A stretch of DNA of 62,020 nt, from NCBI GenBank assembly GCA_964432115.1, contig CAYSMC010000024.1, forward strand, positions 1-62,020. The letters run 5' to 3'. Origin of the DNA: JAAZKO01 sp964432115 (lineage in GTDB: Bacteria > Patescibacteriota > Microgenomatia > UBA1400 > PJMF01). A model generated the notes under the pieces. The model was not told the origin of the DNA. It saw only the letters and a list, made by a program, of their open reading frames with translations, and did not search any database. The translations under genes and the position numbers were made by a program. Positions 9,352-17,802 of the stretch are shown in pieces; position 1 is the stretch's first letter; each line of letters starts with the position of its first letter.

Positions 9352-10884
9352 CTATTTTAAATTAATGGCGTATAAGTTGAAAGGCGAGTCTGGACTAAAA
9401 CTGGTATAAATAATGATTTGACTGCCGTCTGGCCAAGGATAAACAAACTCATCAATAAAAGGACCAGAATAAATGACCGTATTGTTATGACCATCATATT
9501 CCATGATGTGAATTTTACCATCTGCTACATAGAGTAGATGTTTAGAATCAGGAAACCATTGTAAACTGTTTAAACTGACTCCAGAATAATAGTTATTAAA
9601 ATTAATAGCAGTTGTTTCTTTATCATTGACTGAATCGGCCTGTAATCGTAAAAAGGCTTCGGGAGAAGCTTCTAACTGGCGCAGTTGATTATTAAATAAA
9701 TCATCACTAAGTAATTGTTTATCGAGAAAATTTAGCTCAATTTCTTCTTGTTCATCGTTGATTGCTTGATCAATGATTTGACTGTCGTTTTCGACAGGAT
9801 CTTCATTAGTTTCGGTACTTAAATTTTGTAAAGGAAAATTGGGACGAATATCTTCATTTAACACTAAAAAGTTTTTATCTTCCTCTCGGTCATAAACATA
9901 AATATTACCGATTTTTAAATCTCTATCTTCAGTCTGATTATTGGCAGCTGGTAAGGGAGGAATAAGTTCTTCTGTCAGGGTAACGTTAGCTGTGACGGTG
10001 TAGAGTAATCGTTTTTTATCTGGAGAGATGTAAACATTTTTAGCCGACTGGGTAGCAATTTGCAGAATTTCTTCAGGAAATTTTTCCAAAAACAAGCGTT
10101 CTTTTTGATAAATTTCTTCTTCCCAAGTAGACAGAGTGTTAGTTCTTAAATAAGAGATGTCCACTTGATTTGATAAAGTACTTTTTTTATCAACTGGAAT
10201 TAGGAATTCTTGGCCTCCAAACTTTTCATCAACCAGAATCATCACTTCTTGACTATCTGGTGACCAAATAATATGAGCTTTGTCTAATTCTAAATCAGGA
10301 AGATCATCACTAATTTGGCGAGGTCCACTCTGTAAAGATAAAAAATTACTAGTTAGTTCTAATAGATAAAAACCATTGCTGGTGGCAGAACCACCCTGGT
10401 TGAAATGGAAGAGAATTTTTTGCCCATCTGGAGAAGGATGAAGATTACTAATACCAGTTACAGTGAGAGGCAATAAACTTGGAGCGGTAGGGAATAGAGT
10501 AGCATTAGTTTGAGTAACTAATTCCTCTTGGACCAAGAGTTTTTTTTGCCAAACCGAATAACCTTCTTTGACAATTTTGATTTGGTATTCTCCTGGATCG
10601 ATATAAATAGTGTCATCGGTAGCAGTCACTAAGCGATCATCGATAAATACTTGAGCCCCAGTGGGAAAAGAATTAACGTTTAACAACCCAGTATTAGCGA
10701 CCATGCCTTCTTTGGTTAAACGCCAACTGCCACGAGCATAACGGATGGCAAAAATACTGCCAATCACAATGATTAATAAGGAAAACAAACTATACCCTAG
10801 TCGAGTAGTAAAAATTGCTTTGAAAATATTTTTGACTCGTCCAATTAAACGCTGGAAAATTTTCTTCTTTTTTTTAATTGCCAT
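9352..10884 (-). CDS. Membrane-anchored PEGA domain protein with beta-propeller repeats
   Basis: The 510-residue product has a basic N-terminus, one membrane helix (about residues 31-48) and a PEGA domain ('VNSFPTGAQVFIDDRLV ... IDPGEYQIKIVKEGYSVWQ', about 68-110). It continues with propeller-type blades marked by 'SPDGQKILFHF', 'SPDSQEVMILVD', 'SPDKKRLLYTV' and 'FPDSKHLLYVADGKIHIMEYDG', similar to TolB/WD40-like repeats. An acidic, low-complexity stretch near residues 345-400 interrupts the propeller. PEGA proteins are usually envelope proteins that bind surface polymers. It is divergent from the MreB-like gene at 10958, 73 bp away. Confidence 0.78.
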   Translation of the reverse strand: MAIKKKKKIFQRLIGRVKNIFKAIFTTRLGYSLFSLLIIVIGSIFAIRYARGSWRLTKEGMVANTGLLNVNSFPTGAQVFIDDRLVTATDDTIYIDPGEYQIKIVKEGYSVWQKKLLVQEELVTQTNATLFPTAPSLLPLTVTGISNLHPSPDGQKILFHFNQGGSATSNGFYLLELTSNFLSLQSGPRQISDDLPDLELDKAHIIWSPDSQEVMILVDEKFGGQEFLIPVDKKSTLSNQVDISYLRTNTLSTWEEEIYQKERLFLEKFPEEILQIATQSAKNVYISPDKKRLLYTVTANVTLTEELIPPLPAANNQTEDRDLKIGNIYVYDREEDKNFLVLNEDIRPNFPLQNLSTETNEDPVENDSQIIDQAINDEQEEIELNFLDKQLLSDDLFNNQLRQLEASPEAFLRLQADSVNDKETTAINFNNYYSGVSLNSLQWFPDSKHLLYVADGKIHIMEYDGHNNTVIYSGPFIDEFVYPWPDGSQIIIYTSFSPDSPFNLYAINLK

Positions 10885-10957
10885 CTCATTTCATTTTTTT
10901 AATTAATATTTTTTGTGCCTTGTTCTTGTTGAGGTCTTTGACTATTATATCAATTAG

Positions 10958-12130
10958 ATGCCTAAAAGTCTTGATTTTACAAAGAAGACAAATAAACTCT
11001 CTCTGTGGCAACGTTTGGATTGGCGCCAAGCTTTAGCTATTGATTTAGGCAGTCATGAAATTCGCATTTTTCGAGCCAATCTTCGACAAAAAAGCCAAAT
11101 GGAAGTACTCAATATTGATCAGTCCTGTGTGGCTGTCAAACGAGCTAGAGTCTCAAGTCAAATTAAAGTATTAGCCATCGGTCGAGATGCTTTGGAAATG
11201 AGAGAAAGACTAGGAGATGAAGTTGAAGTCATTTTCCCGATTATTGCTGGGAGAATTATTAACGAAAAATTAGCTAAAATTTTACTTAAAGAATTACTAA
11301 AAAAAGCGTTGAGAGTAAATAGAATGTTACCTTTTGTTATCAGTCCCGTGGTGGTGGTCACTGTGAAAGCAGGAACAAGTGAATTTTCGCGCAGGAGTTT
11401 GAGTCGTTTATTTTATGATCTAGGAGTCAGTGAAGTGCATCTATTGTCAGAACCGTTGGCGGCCGCCATCGGTGTTGGCGTGCCGATTGCCGATGCCAGT
11501 GGGGTGATGTTAATGCAAATGGGAGCGGTAGGCGTTGAGGCGGCCGCCCTATCTTTAGGTTCAGTAGTGAGTTTTCAAAGTAATTTATGGACAGGCACAG
11601 TGGCTGGTTGGGAATTGGACGAATTATTGCGTGCTTATTTAGTCAAGAAACATCATTTATTAATTACCCTCGAAGCCAGTGAGACTCTCAAAAAACACAT
11701 CCAATTGACAACTAATATTGATGAACCAAGTACTGAAGTTAGTGAAGCCACTGAACAGACTCAGCACAAGGCACAAGCTGATGAGCTAATCAACCTGGTG
11801 GGTAGAGATTTAATCAGTCATCAAGCAAAAACTATCGCCGTTAGCAATCAAGAATTGGCCACAGCTATTAAACCAGTGATTAAAGATTATTTATTTTTGA
11901 TTGAACGTTTAATGGAAGAAATGCCTAACGCTTTATTAGCCGATGTTTTGGATAGAGGTTTGTTATTGTCTGGTAATTTGGCTAGATTAAATGGTTTAGA
12001 TCAATTTTTGGTTAATGCTTTAAAAATGCCGGTGGCTGTTGTTGATGACCCAGATTTGGCAGCCGCTACAGGTGCACTCACAGTTTTAGAAAATTTAGAA
12101 TTGTTTAAAGCAAGTTTAGCTTACACTTAA
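10958..12130 (+). CDS. mreB: Divergent MreB-family actin-like protein with eroded nucleotide-binding motifs
   Basis: The order of segments follows MreB: 'AIDLGSHEIRIF' (phosphate-1 region), 'AIGRDALEMRERLGDEVEVIFPIIAGRI', 'VVVVTVKAGTSEFSRRSLSRLF', 'VSEVHLLSEPLAAAIGVGVPI' and, late in the protein, 'VGRDLISHQAKTIAVSNQEL' and 'LADVLDRGLLLSGNLARLNGLDQFL'. Key ATP-binding residues have changed. The phosphate-2 loop, DIGGGTTE in MreB, reads QMGAVGVE, and the adenosine motif GGGA reads SGNLA. The N-terminus has a possible amphipathic helix ('LSLWQRLDWRQAL'), compatible with membrane binding. It may be a filament or scaffold protein with weak or no ATPase activity. It stands alone, divergent from the PEGA gene. 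Confidence 0.8.
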   Translation: MPKSLDFTKKTNKLSLWQRLDWRQALAIDLGSHEIRIFRANLRQKSQMEVLNIDQSCVAVKRARVSSQIKVLAIGRDALEMRERLGDEVEVIFPIIAGRIINEKLAKILLKELLKKALRVNRMLPFVISPVVVVTVKAGTSEFSRRSLSRLFYDLGVSEVHLLSEPLAAAIGVGVPIADASGVMLMQMGAVGVEAAALSLGSVVSFQSNLWTGTVAGWELDELLRAYLVKKHHLLITLEASETLKKHIQLTTNIDEPSTEVSEATEQTQHKAQADELINLVGRDLISHQAKTIAVSNQELATAIKPVIKDYLFLIERLMEEMPNALLADVLDRGLLLSGNLARLNGLDQFLVNALKMPVAVVDDPDLAAATGALTVLENLELFKASLAYT

Positions 12131-12153
12131 TTGATTGGCCCTGTTTGCTCAGT

Positions 12154-13572
12154 CTATGCTTGATTTTTTAGTTTTAGCCAATAATCATTTTGACGACATA
12201 AAACTTTTTTAGCCATTTTTTCCTCTTTTAATAAGAGTTCCACTGCTTTTTCGAGGTAAATAGTGTTTTGTGAACCTTTAACTAAGACCAAATCACCTGT
12301 CTGTAAATTTTTGGCTAAAGCACTGCCAGCCAATTGACTATCAGTAAAAGTTGCAACTCGAGCGATCTTTCCTTCTTTTTTGGCAATTTTGTCTTGCAAA
12401 ATGGGCAAAACATAGTTTTTCATTAGTGGTCCAATCAGGTATATTTCTGTAAACTGCTTGGCCAATGCTCGAGCTGTCTCTTGATGAATCACTTGAGCTT
12501 CTTGACCTAATTCTCGAATATCTCCAACAATGGCCACTAGCCGTTTAACGTGTTGATCATTGTTGGCTAATTGTTCAGCCAGTTTGATCATTTCCAACAT
12601 GCCAGAGGCATTGTATGAACTATCCAAAATGTAGCTTCTGTTTTTACCAAGCAATAAGTTGCTCCTACCTGGTTCAACGGTCCAGTAATTTTCTAAGTTT
12701 TTTTTGATTTCAGTTTTGTTCAAACCAAGTTTTAATGCCAGCAAGATAGCACTAGCTAGAGCTGTAGAGTAATGTTGACCCAACACTAAATTTTTTAATT
12801 TAATCTCAATAAGTCGATTGGCTAGGTCGTATTTTTTTAAACGATTATTAATTTTAAAAACAAATAGGCTTCCATCAAGATTCACTTGCCAATTAACCAG
12901 TTTTAGATCTAGTTCATAATTTTGCGCAGGATCATTTTCACCAAAAGTTAAAATTTCAGCTTGAGTTTGACGACTAAATTGCCAAATAACTTGATCATCT
13001 CGATTAATAATCGCTAAACCATTATTGGGCAGTGATTGTGCTAATTTACTTTTTTCTGCAGCGATGAGTCTAATGGCTGTTTGTTCACGTTGCTCCGCAT
13101 TTTGTTCGCTAATAAATTGATCAAAATTTTGACTATGGATGGCTTTAGCATTTAACATAATAGCAATTTGTGGTTGAACGATGCTCAATAAATATTCCAT
13201 GTTCTTGGGTGGTAAAGGACTATCAATCCCCATTTCAATGACATACACATCAAATTGTTCCCAGTTACTCAACAATTTCCAAGGAGCCAGTAAAATCAGG
13301 CGGAGCCAATCTAGAGGACTATAATTTTTCACTTTTAGACCCAAAATATCTAAAGGAATACCTGATTCAGAATTGGCTTTATGACTAACTTTAATCTTGA
13401 AGTGAGCCTTATTCTTACCTAAGACAGCCAAGATCGCTGATTGACAACTAGTTTTACCAGCACTGCCAGTTATTCCCACGATTTTGGCTTGTTTATTCTT
13501 GGTCAATTGCAACTTAGCAAAAAAGCGCAAATAAGAAAGAACTAGAGAAGCGAGATTGTGTCTAATATTCAT
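12154..13572 (-). CDS. murF: UDP-N-acetylmuramoyl-tripeptide--D-alanyl-D-alanine ligase
   Basis: This is a Mur ligase adding D-Ala-D-Ala to the UDP-MurNAc-tripeptide in the cytoplasm. The ATP loop GITGSAGKTS is at residues 33-42, followed by the central-domain pattern 'EMGIDSPLPPKNMEYLLSIVQPQIAIMLNA'. The later 'ILDSSYNASGMLEMIKL' corresponds to the D-x-YNANP region of MurF. The C-terminal domain has 'VAIVGDIRELGQEAQVIH', the family's 'LGDMLELG' motif. It lacks the usual N-terminal substrate domain of about 80 residues (472 residues, with the P-loop unusually early), a form seen in MurF-like enzymes of several phyla. The ATG overlaps the murD stop (ATGA), so murD-murF form an operon. Confidence 0.87.
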   Translation of the reverse strand: MNIRHNLASLVLSYLRFFAKLQLTKNKQAKIVGITGSAGKTSCQSAILAVLGKNKAHFKIKVSHKANSESGIPLDILGLKVKNYSPLDWLRLILLAPWKLLSNWEQFDVYVIEMGIDSPLPPKNMEYLLSIVQPQIAIMLNAKAIHSQNFDQFISEQNAEQREQTAIRLIAAEKSKLAQSLPNNGLAIINRDDQVIWQFSRQTQAEILTFGENDPAQNYELDLKLVNWQVNLDGSLFVFKINNRLKKYDLANRLIEIKLKNLVLGQHYSTALASAILLALKLGLNKTEIKKNLENYWTVEPGRSNLLLGKNRSYILDSSYNASGMLEMIKLAEQLANNDQHVKRLVAIVGDIRELGQEAQVIHQETARALAKQFTEIYLIGPLMKNYVLPILQDKIAKKEGKIARVATFTDSQLAGSALAKNLQTGDLVLVKGSQNTIYLEKAVELLLKEEKMAKKVLCRQNDYWLKLKNQA

Positions 13573-15020
13573 TTCTTTTTTTCTAAGTCATTAACAGCTA
13601 ATTGGAATTGTTGACCACGATCCTGATAGTCTTTAAATAAGCCAAAGCTGGCACAAGCTGGACTGAGCAGCACCACATCACCCGATTTAGCCCACTGGCT
13701 AGCTTGTTCGACTGCTTCAGTCATCGAATGACACAGTTTGTGTTTGGGGAAAATGTTAACTGCTAACTCCTGTTTTTGCCACATTTTTTGTAATTCCTGC
13801 AGGATTTTGTTTCCAACTGGAGGAAAAAGCAGTAGAGCTTTGACCTGGTGTTCGATAATACTATCTAAATATTCATTAAGATTAAGTTTTTTATCAGAAC
13901 CGCCGGCCAGGAGAATAATTTTTCCTTGAGGAAAACTACGGATTGCTGCACTGCCTGCAGTGGGATTAGTGGCAATAGAATCATCAAAATATTTAACACC
14001 ATTAATCTCAGCTACAAATTCCAAGCGATGAGCCAGGCCTTGAAAATTGCTAATACTCTGTTGCAAACTGGTGGCTTTGACTTGAAAAATTAAAGCGACC
14101 GCAATAGCACTTAATACATTATATAAATTGTGTCTCCCCAACAGTGGTACGTCCTTAACAGCCATTAATTTGACTAATTGAGTTGAATCATTAGTTTTTC
14201 GCCAGTAGATGTTTTCGTTTTTAATGAACACTCGGACGCTAGGATCAGCACTGGCATCTTGTAGAGAATGTTTAATTAAGTGATCATTCCGCACTGCACT
14301 TAATTCAGCTAATTGTCGAGCGCCATCAAGTTGCGGATTATAAACTAACCAATCATGAGGGCCTTGGTAACGAGTAATGGCTGTTTTTGAAGCAAAATAC
14401 TGTTCAAAATTAGCAAAATAATCTAAATGCTCTGGGGTCACATCAAGTAAAACTGCTACTTGAGGACTAGCTTTTAACTCAGCTAATTGATGAGAAGATA
14501 GTTCTGTTACTACCAAGGTATCTTGATCAATAACCGATAAATAATTAAGAGCTGGTCGGCCAATGTTACCGAGCAAGACAGTTTTTTGGCCATCTCGACT
14601 CAAGATATCAAAAATTAATTGACTAGTAGTACTTTTACCTTTACTACCGGTAATACCAATGATGGTGCCCTGACAGCGGTCAAAAAATAATTGCATGTTG
14701 GAAGTAATTTGCAAGCTTGGGTTGAGTTCTAGTGCTGTCTGAATGGCGGGTAGAGTAATAGGGATACCGGCAGTTTTGATTAAAAAATCAAAATTAGCTA
14801 AATTATCTAAATAATGATCGCCAATTTGCCAGACTAATTTTTGATCTAGTCGGCTAATTTCTTTCCATTCTGGAAAATTTGCTAGCAAAATATCGGTGGA
14901 GGATTGATCAGCTAAAGTCAGTTCTTGTTCGGGAAACTGTTCACGCAAAAAACGGTAACTAGACAAACTTTCTCTGCCGAGTCCCAGAATAATAATGCGT
15001 GCTCCAGCCAAGTCCGACAT
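13569..15020 (-). CDS. murD: UDP-N-acetylmuramoylalanine--D-glutamate ligase
   Basis: MurD joins D-Glu to UDP-MurNAc-L-Ala. Visible are the N-terminal Rossmann start 'RIIILGLGRESLSS', the P-loop GITGSKGKS (residues 122-130), 'VTELSSHQLAELKASPQVAVLLDVTPEHLDYF' and 'GLAHRLEFVAEINGVKYFDDSIATNPTA'. The C-terminal 'LLSPACASFGLFKDYQDRGQQF' is diagnostic of MurD. I choose the ATG at 15020 (MSDLAG). The longer frame begins inside an extended -10 box (TGCTAAAAT), which ends 8 nt before this ATG, so the mRNA is probably leaderless. It is divergent from the wecG-like gene and ends in TGA, showing that UGA is a stop. Confidence 0.93.
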   Translation of the reverse strand: MSDLAGARIIILGLGRESLSSYRFLREQFPEQELTLADQSSTDILLANFPEWKEISRLDQKLVWQIGDHYLDNLANFDFLIKTAGIPITLPAIQTALELNPSLQITSNMQLFFDRCQGTIIGITGSKGKSTTSQLIFDILSRDGQKTVLLGNIGRPALNYLSVIDQDTLVVTELSSHQLAELKASPQVAVLLDVTPEHLDYFANFEQYFASKTAITRYQGPHDWLVYNPQLDGARQLAELSAVRNDHLIKHSLQDASADPSVRVFIKNENIYWRKTNDSTQLVKLMAVKDVPLLGRHNLYNVLSAIAVALIFQVKATSLQQSISNFQGLAHRLEFVAEINGVKYFDDSIATNPTAGSAAIRSFPQGKIILLAGGSDKKLNLNEYLDSIIEHQVKALLLFPPVGNKILQELQKMWQKQELAVNIFPKHKLCHSMTEAVEQASQWAKSGDVVLLSPACASFGLFKDYQDRGQQFQLAVNDLEKKK

Positions 15021-15028
15021 ACTCTTAT

Positions 15029-15037
15029 ATTTTAGCA
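15029..15037 (-). promoter_or_regulatory. Extended -10 promoter of murD-murF (leaderless)
   Basis: On the minus strand it reads TGC-TAAAAT, then 8 nt, then the murD ATG at 15020. The spacing puts transcription start at about the initiation codon. Confidence 0.6.
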
Positions 15038-15075
15038 TTTTTGCTCTAGTTTTGGGCGATCATAAAAATTCTTTG

Positions 15076-15084
15076 TGCTATGAT
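15076..15084 (+). promoter_or_regulatory. Extended -10 promoter of the WecG/TagA-type gene (leaderless)
   Basis: TGC-TATGAT is followed by six A residues and the ATG at 15091. No convincing -35 is seen, as expected for an extended -10 element. Confidence 0.6.
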
Positions 15085-15090
15085 AAAAAA

Positions 15091-15951
15091 ATGAAATCTT
15101 TATTTTTCCAATTACCCATTTATACAACTGGTTGGAAAGATTTTTGGATATTGCTCAAAAATCATTTAGAAAAAGCAAATTCATCAGATTTATGCTTAAT
15201 TTTTACTCCTAATCCAGAAATTATTGTTCAGGTGGATGAAAATCCAACTTTGTTAAAAGTACTTAACCATGCAGACTTTTTACTGCCAGACGGAATTGGT
15301 TTGTTGTTAGCTAATCGCTGGATTCGTTTGCGTCAGCGCCTACTGTTTTGGCGAAAAAACCCACTAATGCCGGCTAAAATTAGTGAAAAAATGGCTGGTG
15401 TAGACTTAGCTGATAAATTATTGATCGAAGCAGCTAAGAAAAATTATGTCAGTTTAATTATTGGTGGACGTAATTATGCAGAATTCTGGGGTAAACGAGG
15501 TGGAGAATATCAAGGAGAAATATTTGAAGATGAAGCAAGTTTAATCAAACTAAAGAACAATTTGTATTGGACTGAGGCTTATCAAGATAAAGATGAACCT
15601 CTGTCGATTGAAGATCAGGCGATTGAACGAATTCTCAAAAAAGTTAAACCCCAGATAGTGTTTGTGGCCTTGGGTTCATTAGATCAAGAACAGTGGTTGG
15701 TGGAGTGGCGCGCGCGCCTAGAGCAAGCGGGCGTGTTGGTGGCGATTGGGGTAGGGGGAGCTTTTGATTTATTGTTTGGCCGAGTAGCGCGCGCGCCTCG
15801 TTTCTTTCGCGCCCTAGCTTTGGAATGGTTATGGCGCTTGCTACAACAACCGTGGCGCTGGCGACGTCAATTGCGTTTACTGAAATTTCTTATTTTAGTA
15901 AATAAAGAAGCCAAAAGTTGGCAAAAAATGACAAAAGCTCAGTTTAACTGA
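15091..15951 (+). CDS. WecG/TagA/CpsF-family glycosyltransferase
   Basis: This GT26-family enzyme transfers N-acetyl-mannosaminyl or related residues to an undecaprenyl-linked acceptor. It shows 'IFTPNPEIIVQVDENPTLLKVLNHADFLLPDGIGLLLANRW', with the family's 'PDG.G' element, then 'AGVDLADKLLIEAAKKNYVSLIIGG', 'VKPQIVFVALGSLDQEQW' and 'GVGGAFDLLFGRVARAPRFFRALALEWLWRLLQQPWRWRR'. The basic Trp/Arg-rich C-terminus is a membrane-association tail. The start is the ATG at 15091 just after an extended -10; the upstream part of the frame lies in the promoter and murD start. The 3' end is locally GC-rich (two GCGCGC tracts). Confidence 0.88.
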   Translation: MKSLFFQLPIYTTGWKDFWILLKNHLEKANSSDLCLIFTPNPEIIVQVDENPTLLKVLNHADFLLPDGIGLLLANRWIRLRQRLLFWRKNPLMPAKISEKMAGVDLADKLLIEAAKKNYVSLIIGGRNYAEFWGKRGGEYQGEIFEDEASLIKLKNNLYWTEAYQDKDEPLSIEDQAIERILKKVKPQIVFVALGSLDQEQWLVEWRARLEQAGVLVAIGVGGAFDLLFGRVARAPRFFRALALEWLWRLLQQPWRWRRQLRLLKFLILVNKEAKSWQKMTKAQFN

Positions 15952-15973
15952 GCTTAATTGTCTGTCAAATTAC

Positions 15974-16258
15974 TTAATTGTCTTTCAATTCCTCTGGATT
16001 AACGCCTAAGAGCCATAAAACGGCCTCTTTTTTGTAACGACGATCACCGCGAGAGTTGATTCTGATAGCGGGAAGTTTACCGCGTTTACCCCAGCGCTTA
16101 ATAGTGAGTGGAGAAACTCGCAGCAAATCAGCTACTTCTCTGACTGTTAAAAGATCGGGTAAGTTTTTGATGTCGAGTTTAGCGGCGTCAGTGGCCCGAC
16201 CGGTTTTTTTCTCGTCATCTTCATTGAGATTGACATTAATGCCTGGACTATCGCTCAT
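15974..16258 (-). CDS. Small MerR/excisionase-type helix-turn-helix DNA-binding protein
   Basis: The 94-residue protein has an acidic/polar N-terminus (about residues 1-33) and one winged helix-turn-helix: 'LLTVREVADLLRVSPLTIKRWGKRGKLPAIRINSRGDRRYKKEAVLWLL' (about 35-85). This is the pattern of the HTH_17 family (excisionase, AlpA and MerR N-terminal domains). There is no effector domain, so it is either a small transcription regulator or a recombination directionality factor. Its target is unknown. It stands alone between the convergent wecG-like gene and a long AT-rich gap. Confidence 0.8.
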   Translation of the reverse strand: MSDSPGINVNLNEDDEKKTGRATDAAKLDIKNLPDLLTVREVADLLRVSPLTIKRWGKRGKLPAIRINSRGDRRYKKEAVLWLLGVNPEELKDN

Positions 16259-16553
16259 TTTGCCTTTCTGTGGCTTATTATTTTAAGCCTATAAAAGTTG
16301 TTAAGTTTAGTAATTGTTTGATCAATTATGATCTATACTTAACAATAGCAGACTAAGACAAATTAAGTCAATAAGCAATTTTTATTTCTAGATCAAAATT
16401 ATACAAATTATCTTTTTTGAGGCTTTTTTTCAATGCTTAAACGATGATCTGCTCAGTTGATATCCTATAATATTTTAGAATGAAGAAAATTAGTCCTATA
16501 ATTTATTTAAAATAATCAAAATGTAGCAAAAATCTTGTTCCAGATATAGCAAA
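16259..16553. other. AT-rich intergenic region with no supported gene
   Basis: This stretch lies between the HTH gene start and the rplL terminator. It is very AT-rich and has no frame with coding character. It presumably contains the promoter of the HTH gene; I see no repeat, tRNA or structured RNA. Confidence 0.6.
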
Positions 16554-16574
16554 AACCCCGTTGGTGACGGGGTT
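16554..16574 (-). terminator. Intrinsic terminator of rplJ-rplL
   Basis: On the minus strand the 8-bp stem AACCCCGT/ACGGGGTT has a 5-nt loop and runs into a short U-tract (GGGGTTTTTGC). It lies 46 nt past the rplL stop. Confidence 0.8.
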
Positions 16575-16619
16575 AATACATAATTTTTTGCTAAAAATTT
16601 GCTAGAAAATAGTCAACAC

Positions 16620-17021
16620 TTATTTAAGCTCGACTACACAGCCAGCTTCTTCCAAAGCTTTTTTGGCTGCTTCAGCATCTTCTTTTTTGGCACCTTCCAA
16701 GACTGGTTTAGGAGCTGATTCCACGAAGGTTTTAGCATCACCTAGACCGAGATCTGGTTTGAGAGTGCGAACTGCCTTGATAGCAGCAATTTTGTTGCTA
16801 CCAGCTTCTTTGAGGATGACGTCAAATTCATCTTTTTCCTCAGCAGCAGGGGCTGCAGCAACGGCTGGACCAGCAGCCATCATCATGGGAGCTGCGGCGT
16901 TAACGCCGAATTCTTCCTCAAGGGCGCTGACCAGTTCTGAAACTTCCATTAAGGAAAGTTCTTTGACTGCATCAACAAGTTTTTGCACTTTGGCGCTCAA
17001 TTTCTTTGCTTTTTCTGCCAT
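16620..17021 (-). CDS. rplL: 50S ribosomal protein L7/L12
   Basis: This is the stalk protein of the 50S subunit. The N-terminal dimerisation domain is followed by an Ala-rich hinge ('AAPMMMAAGPAVAAAPAAEE') and the conserved C-terminal domain 'EKDEFDVILKEAGSNKIAAIKAVRTLKPDLGLGDAKTFVES' ending 'KKALEEAGCVVELK', which contacts elongation factors. At 133 residues it is slightly longer than the usual 120-125. It lies 55 nt downstream of rplJ and is followed by a clear terminator. Its GC content is higher than its surroundings, as is typical of highly expressed genes. Confidence 0.98.
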   Translation of the reverse strand: MAEKAKKLSAKVQKLVDAVKELSLMEVSELVSALEEEFGVNAAAPMMMAAGPAVAAAPAAEEKDEFDVILKEAGSNKIAAIKAVRTLKPDLGLGDAKTFVESAPKPVLEGAKKEDAEAAKKALEEAGCVVELK

Positions 17022-17076
17022 TGTGATCCTTTCTGTTAATTAGTGGTTTGACTAATTATTAATAATTTTTAAATTT

Positions 17077-17583
17077 TTATTCTTTTTTAGTTGCAATAGC
17101 TTTGAGTACGTAAACTAAATCTTTACTCTTAGCAGTTAAAGTATTGACCAAGCCTTGTCCTGGACCCTTGAGTCGTTGAATTAACATGACTACCAATTCA
17201 CTCTTGCTTGGTAATTTGCTCAGGGCTTCAACTTCGTCAATTGATAACACTTTATCTTCCATAAAGCCCTGCTTAATACTTAATTTTTGTTGATCTTGGT
17301 GAAAATTAAAGAGGGCCTTCAAGCCAGAAACAGCATCTGTGTAAGAAAAAACAATAGCATTCATGCCAGTTAATGATTCACTAACTTTACCTTTACCAAG
17401 GGCAATATCAATCAGAGTATTCTTGGTGACAAACATTTCACCACCAGCTTCTTTGAGATCATTGCGCAGAGTGGTGAGATCATTAACATTACTTCCAGAG
17501 TAATCAACAATCACTAAAGATTTAGCTCGATCAATTTTTTCTTGAATAATTTTGACTTGTTCTAGATTGTCTTTACTTGGCAT
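17077..17583 (-). CDS. rplJ: 50S ribosomal protein L10
   Basis: The protein forms the base of the ribosomal stalk, binding 23S rRNA and L7/L12 dimers. The N-terminal rRNA-binding domain shows 'SLVIVDYSGSNVNDLTTLRNDLKEAGGEMFVTKNTLIDIAL', and the C-terminal helix carries the L12-binding sites. Its 168 residues match the family. It is first in the rplJ-rplL operon, preceded by an L10-leader-type structured 5' UTR and a strong promoter, so autogenous control by the L10-(L12) complex is likely. rplK-rplA are not adjacent here but lie about 4.7 kb away. Confidence 0.96.
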   Translation of the reverse strand: MPSKDNLEQVKIIQEKIDRAKSLVIVDYSGSNVNDLTTLRNDLKEAGGEMFVTKNTLIDIALGKGKVSESLTGMNAIVFSYTDAVSGLKALFNFHQDQQKLSIKQGFMEDKVLSIDEVEALSKLPSKSELVVMLIQRLKGPGQGLVNTLTAKSKDLVYVLKAIATKKE

Positions 17584-17659
17584 AAGTCCTTTTTCTTAAT
17601 GTTTTTTATTTACTAAAAATCACAGCTATCTTGTAGCCAAAAACTTGAGAAAAAGAAAA

Positions 17660-17730
17660 AACGAAATGCTTTTGCTTCCTCGGTGTGATGATTAAGCCTG
17701 GTGGCCCACACTGTCTTTGGACAACAAAGG
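17660..17730 (-). promoter_or_regulatory. Ribosomal protein L10 leader (autoregulatory 5' UTR element)
   Basis: Read on the minus strand it contains CCAAAGACAG, GTGTG...CACAC pairing, an inner GCC/GGC stem, then CTTAATCAT and CACACCGAGG. These match the order and the near-invariant 'AAGACAG', 'CTTAAT' and 'CCGAGG' pieces of the L10-leader family. It sits between the -10 box and rplJ. L10 or the L10-L12 complex is known to bind this element and repress. Confidence 0.8.
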
Positions 17731-17731
17731 A

Positions 17732-17759
17732 ATTATAGCAGAGAATAGTTGGCTGACAA
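17732..17759 (-). promoter_or_regulatory. Promoter of rplJ-rplL
   Basis: On the minus strand it reads TTGTCA (17759-17754), a 16-bp spacer, then an extended -10 TGC-TATAAT (17732-17737). It is one of the best sigma-70 promoters in the window. Confidence 0.8.
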
Positions 17760-17802
17760 GGCGCATTTACAAGCATTAACTAATGAGCAATAATAGGATT
17801 TG

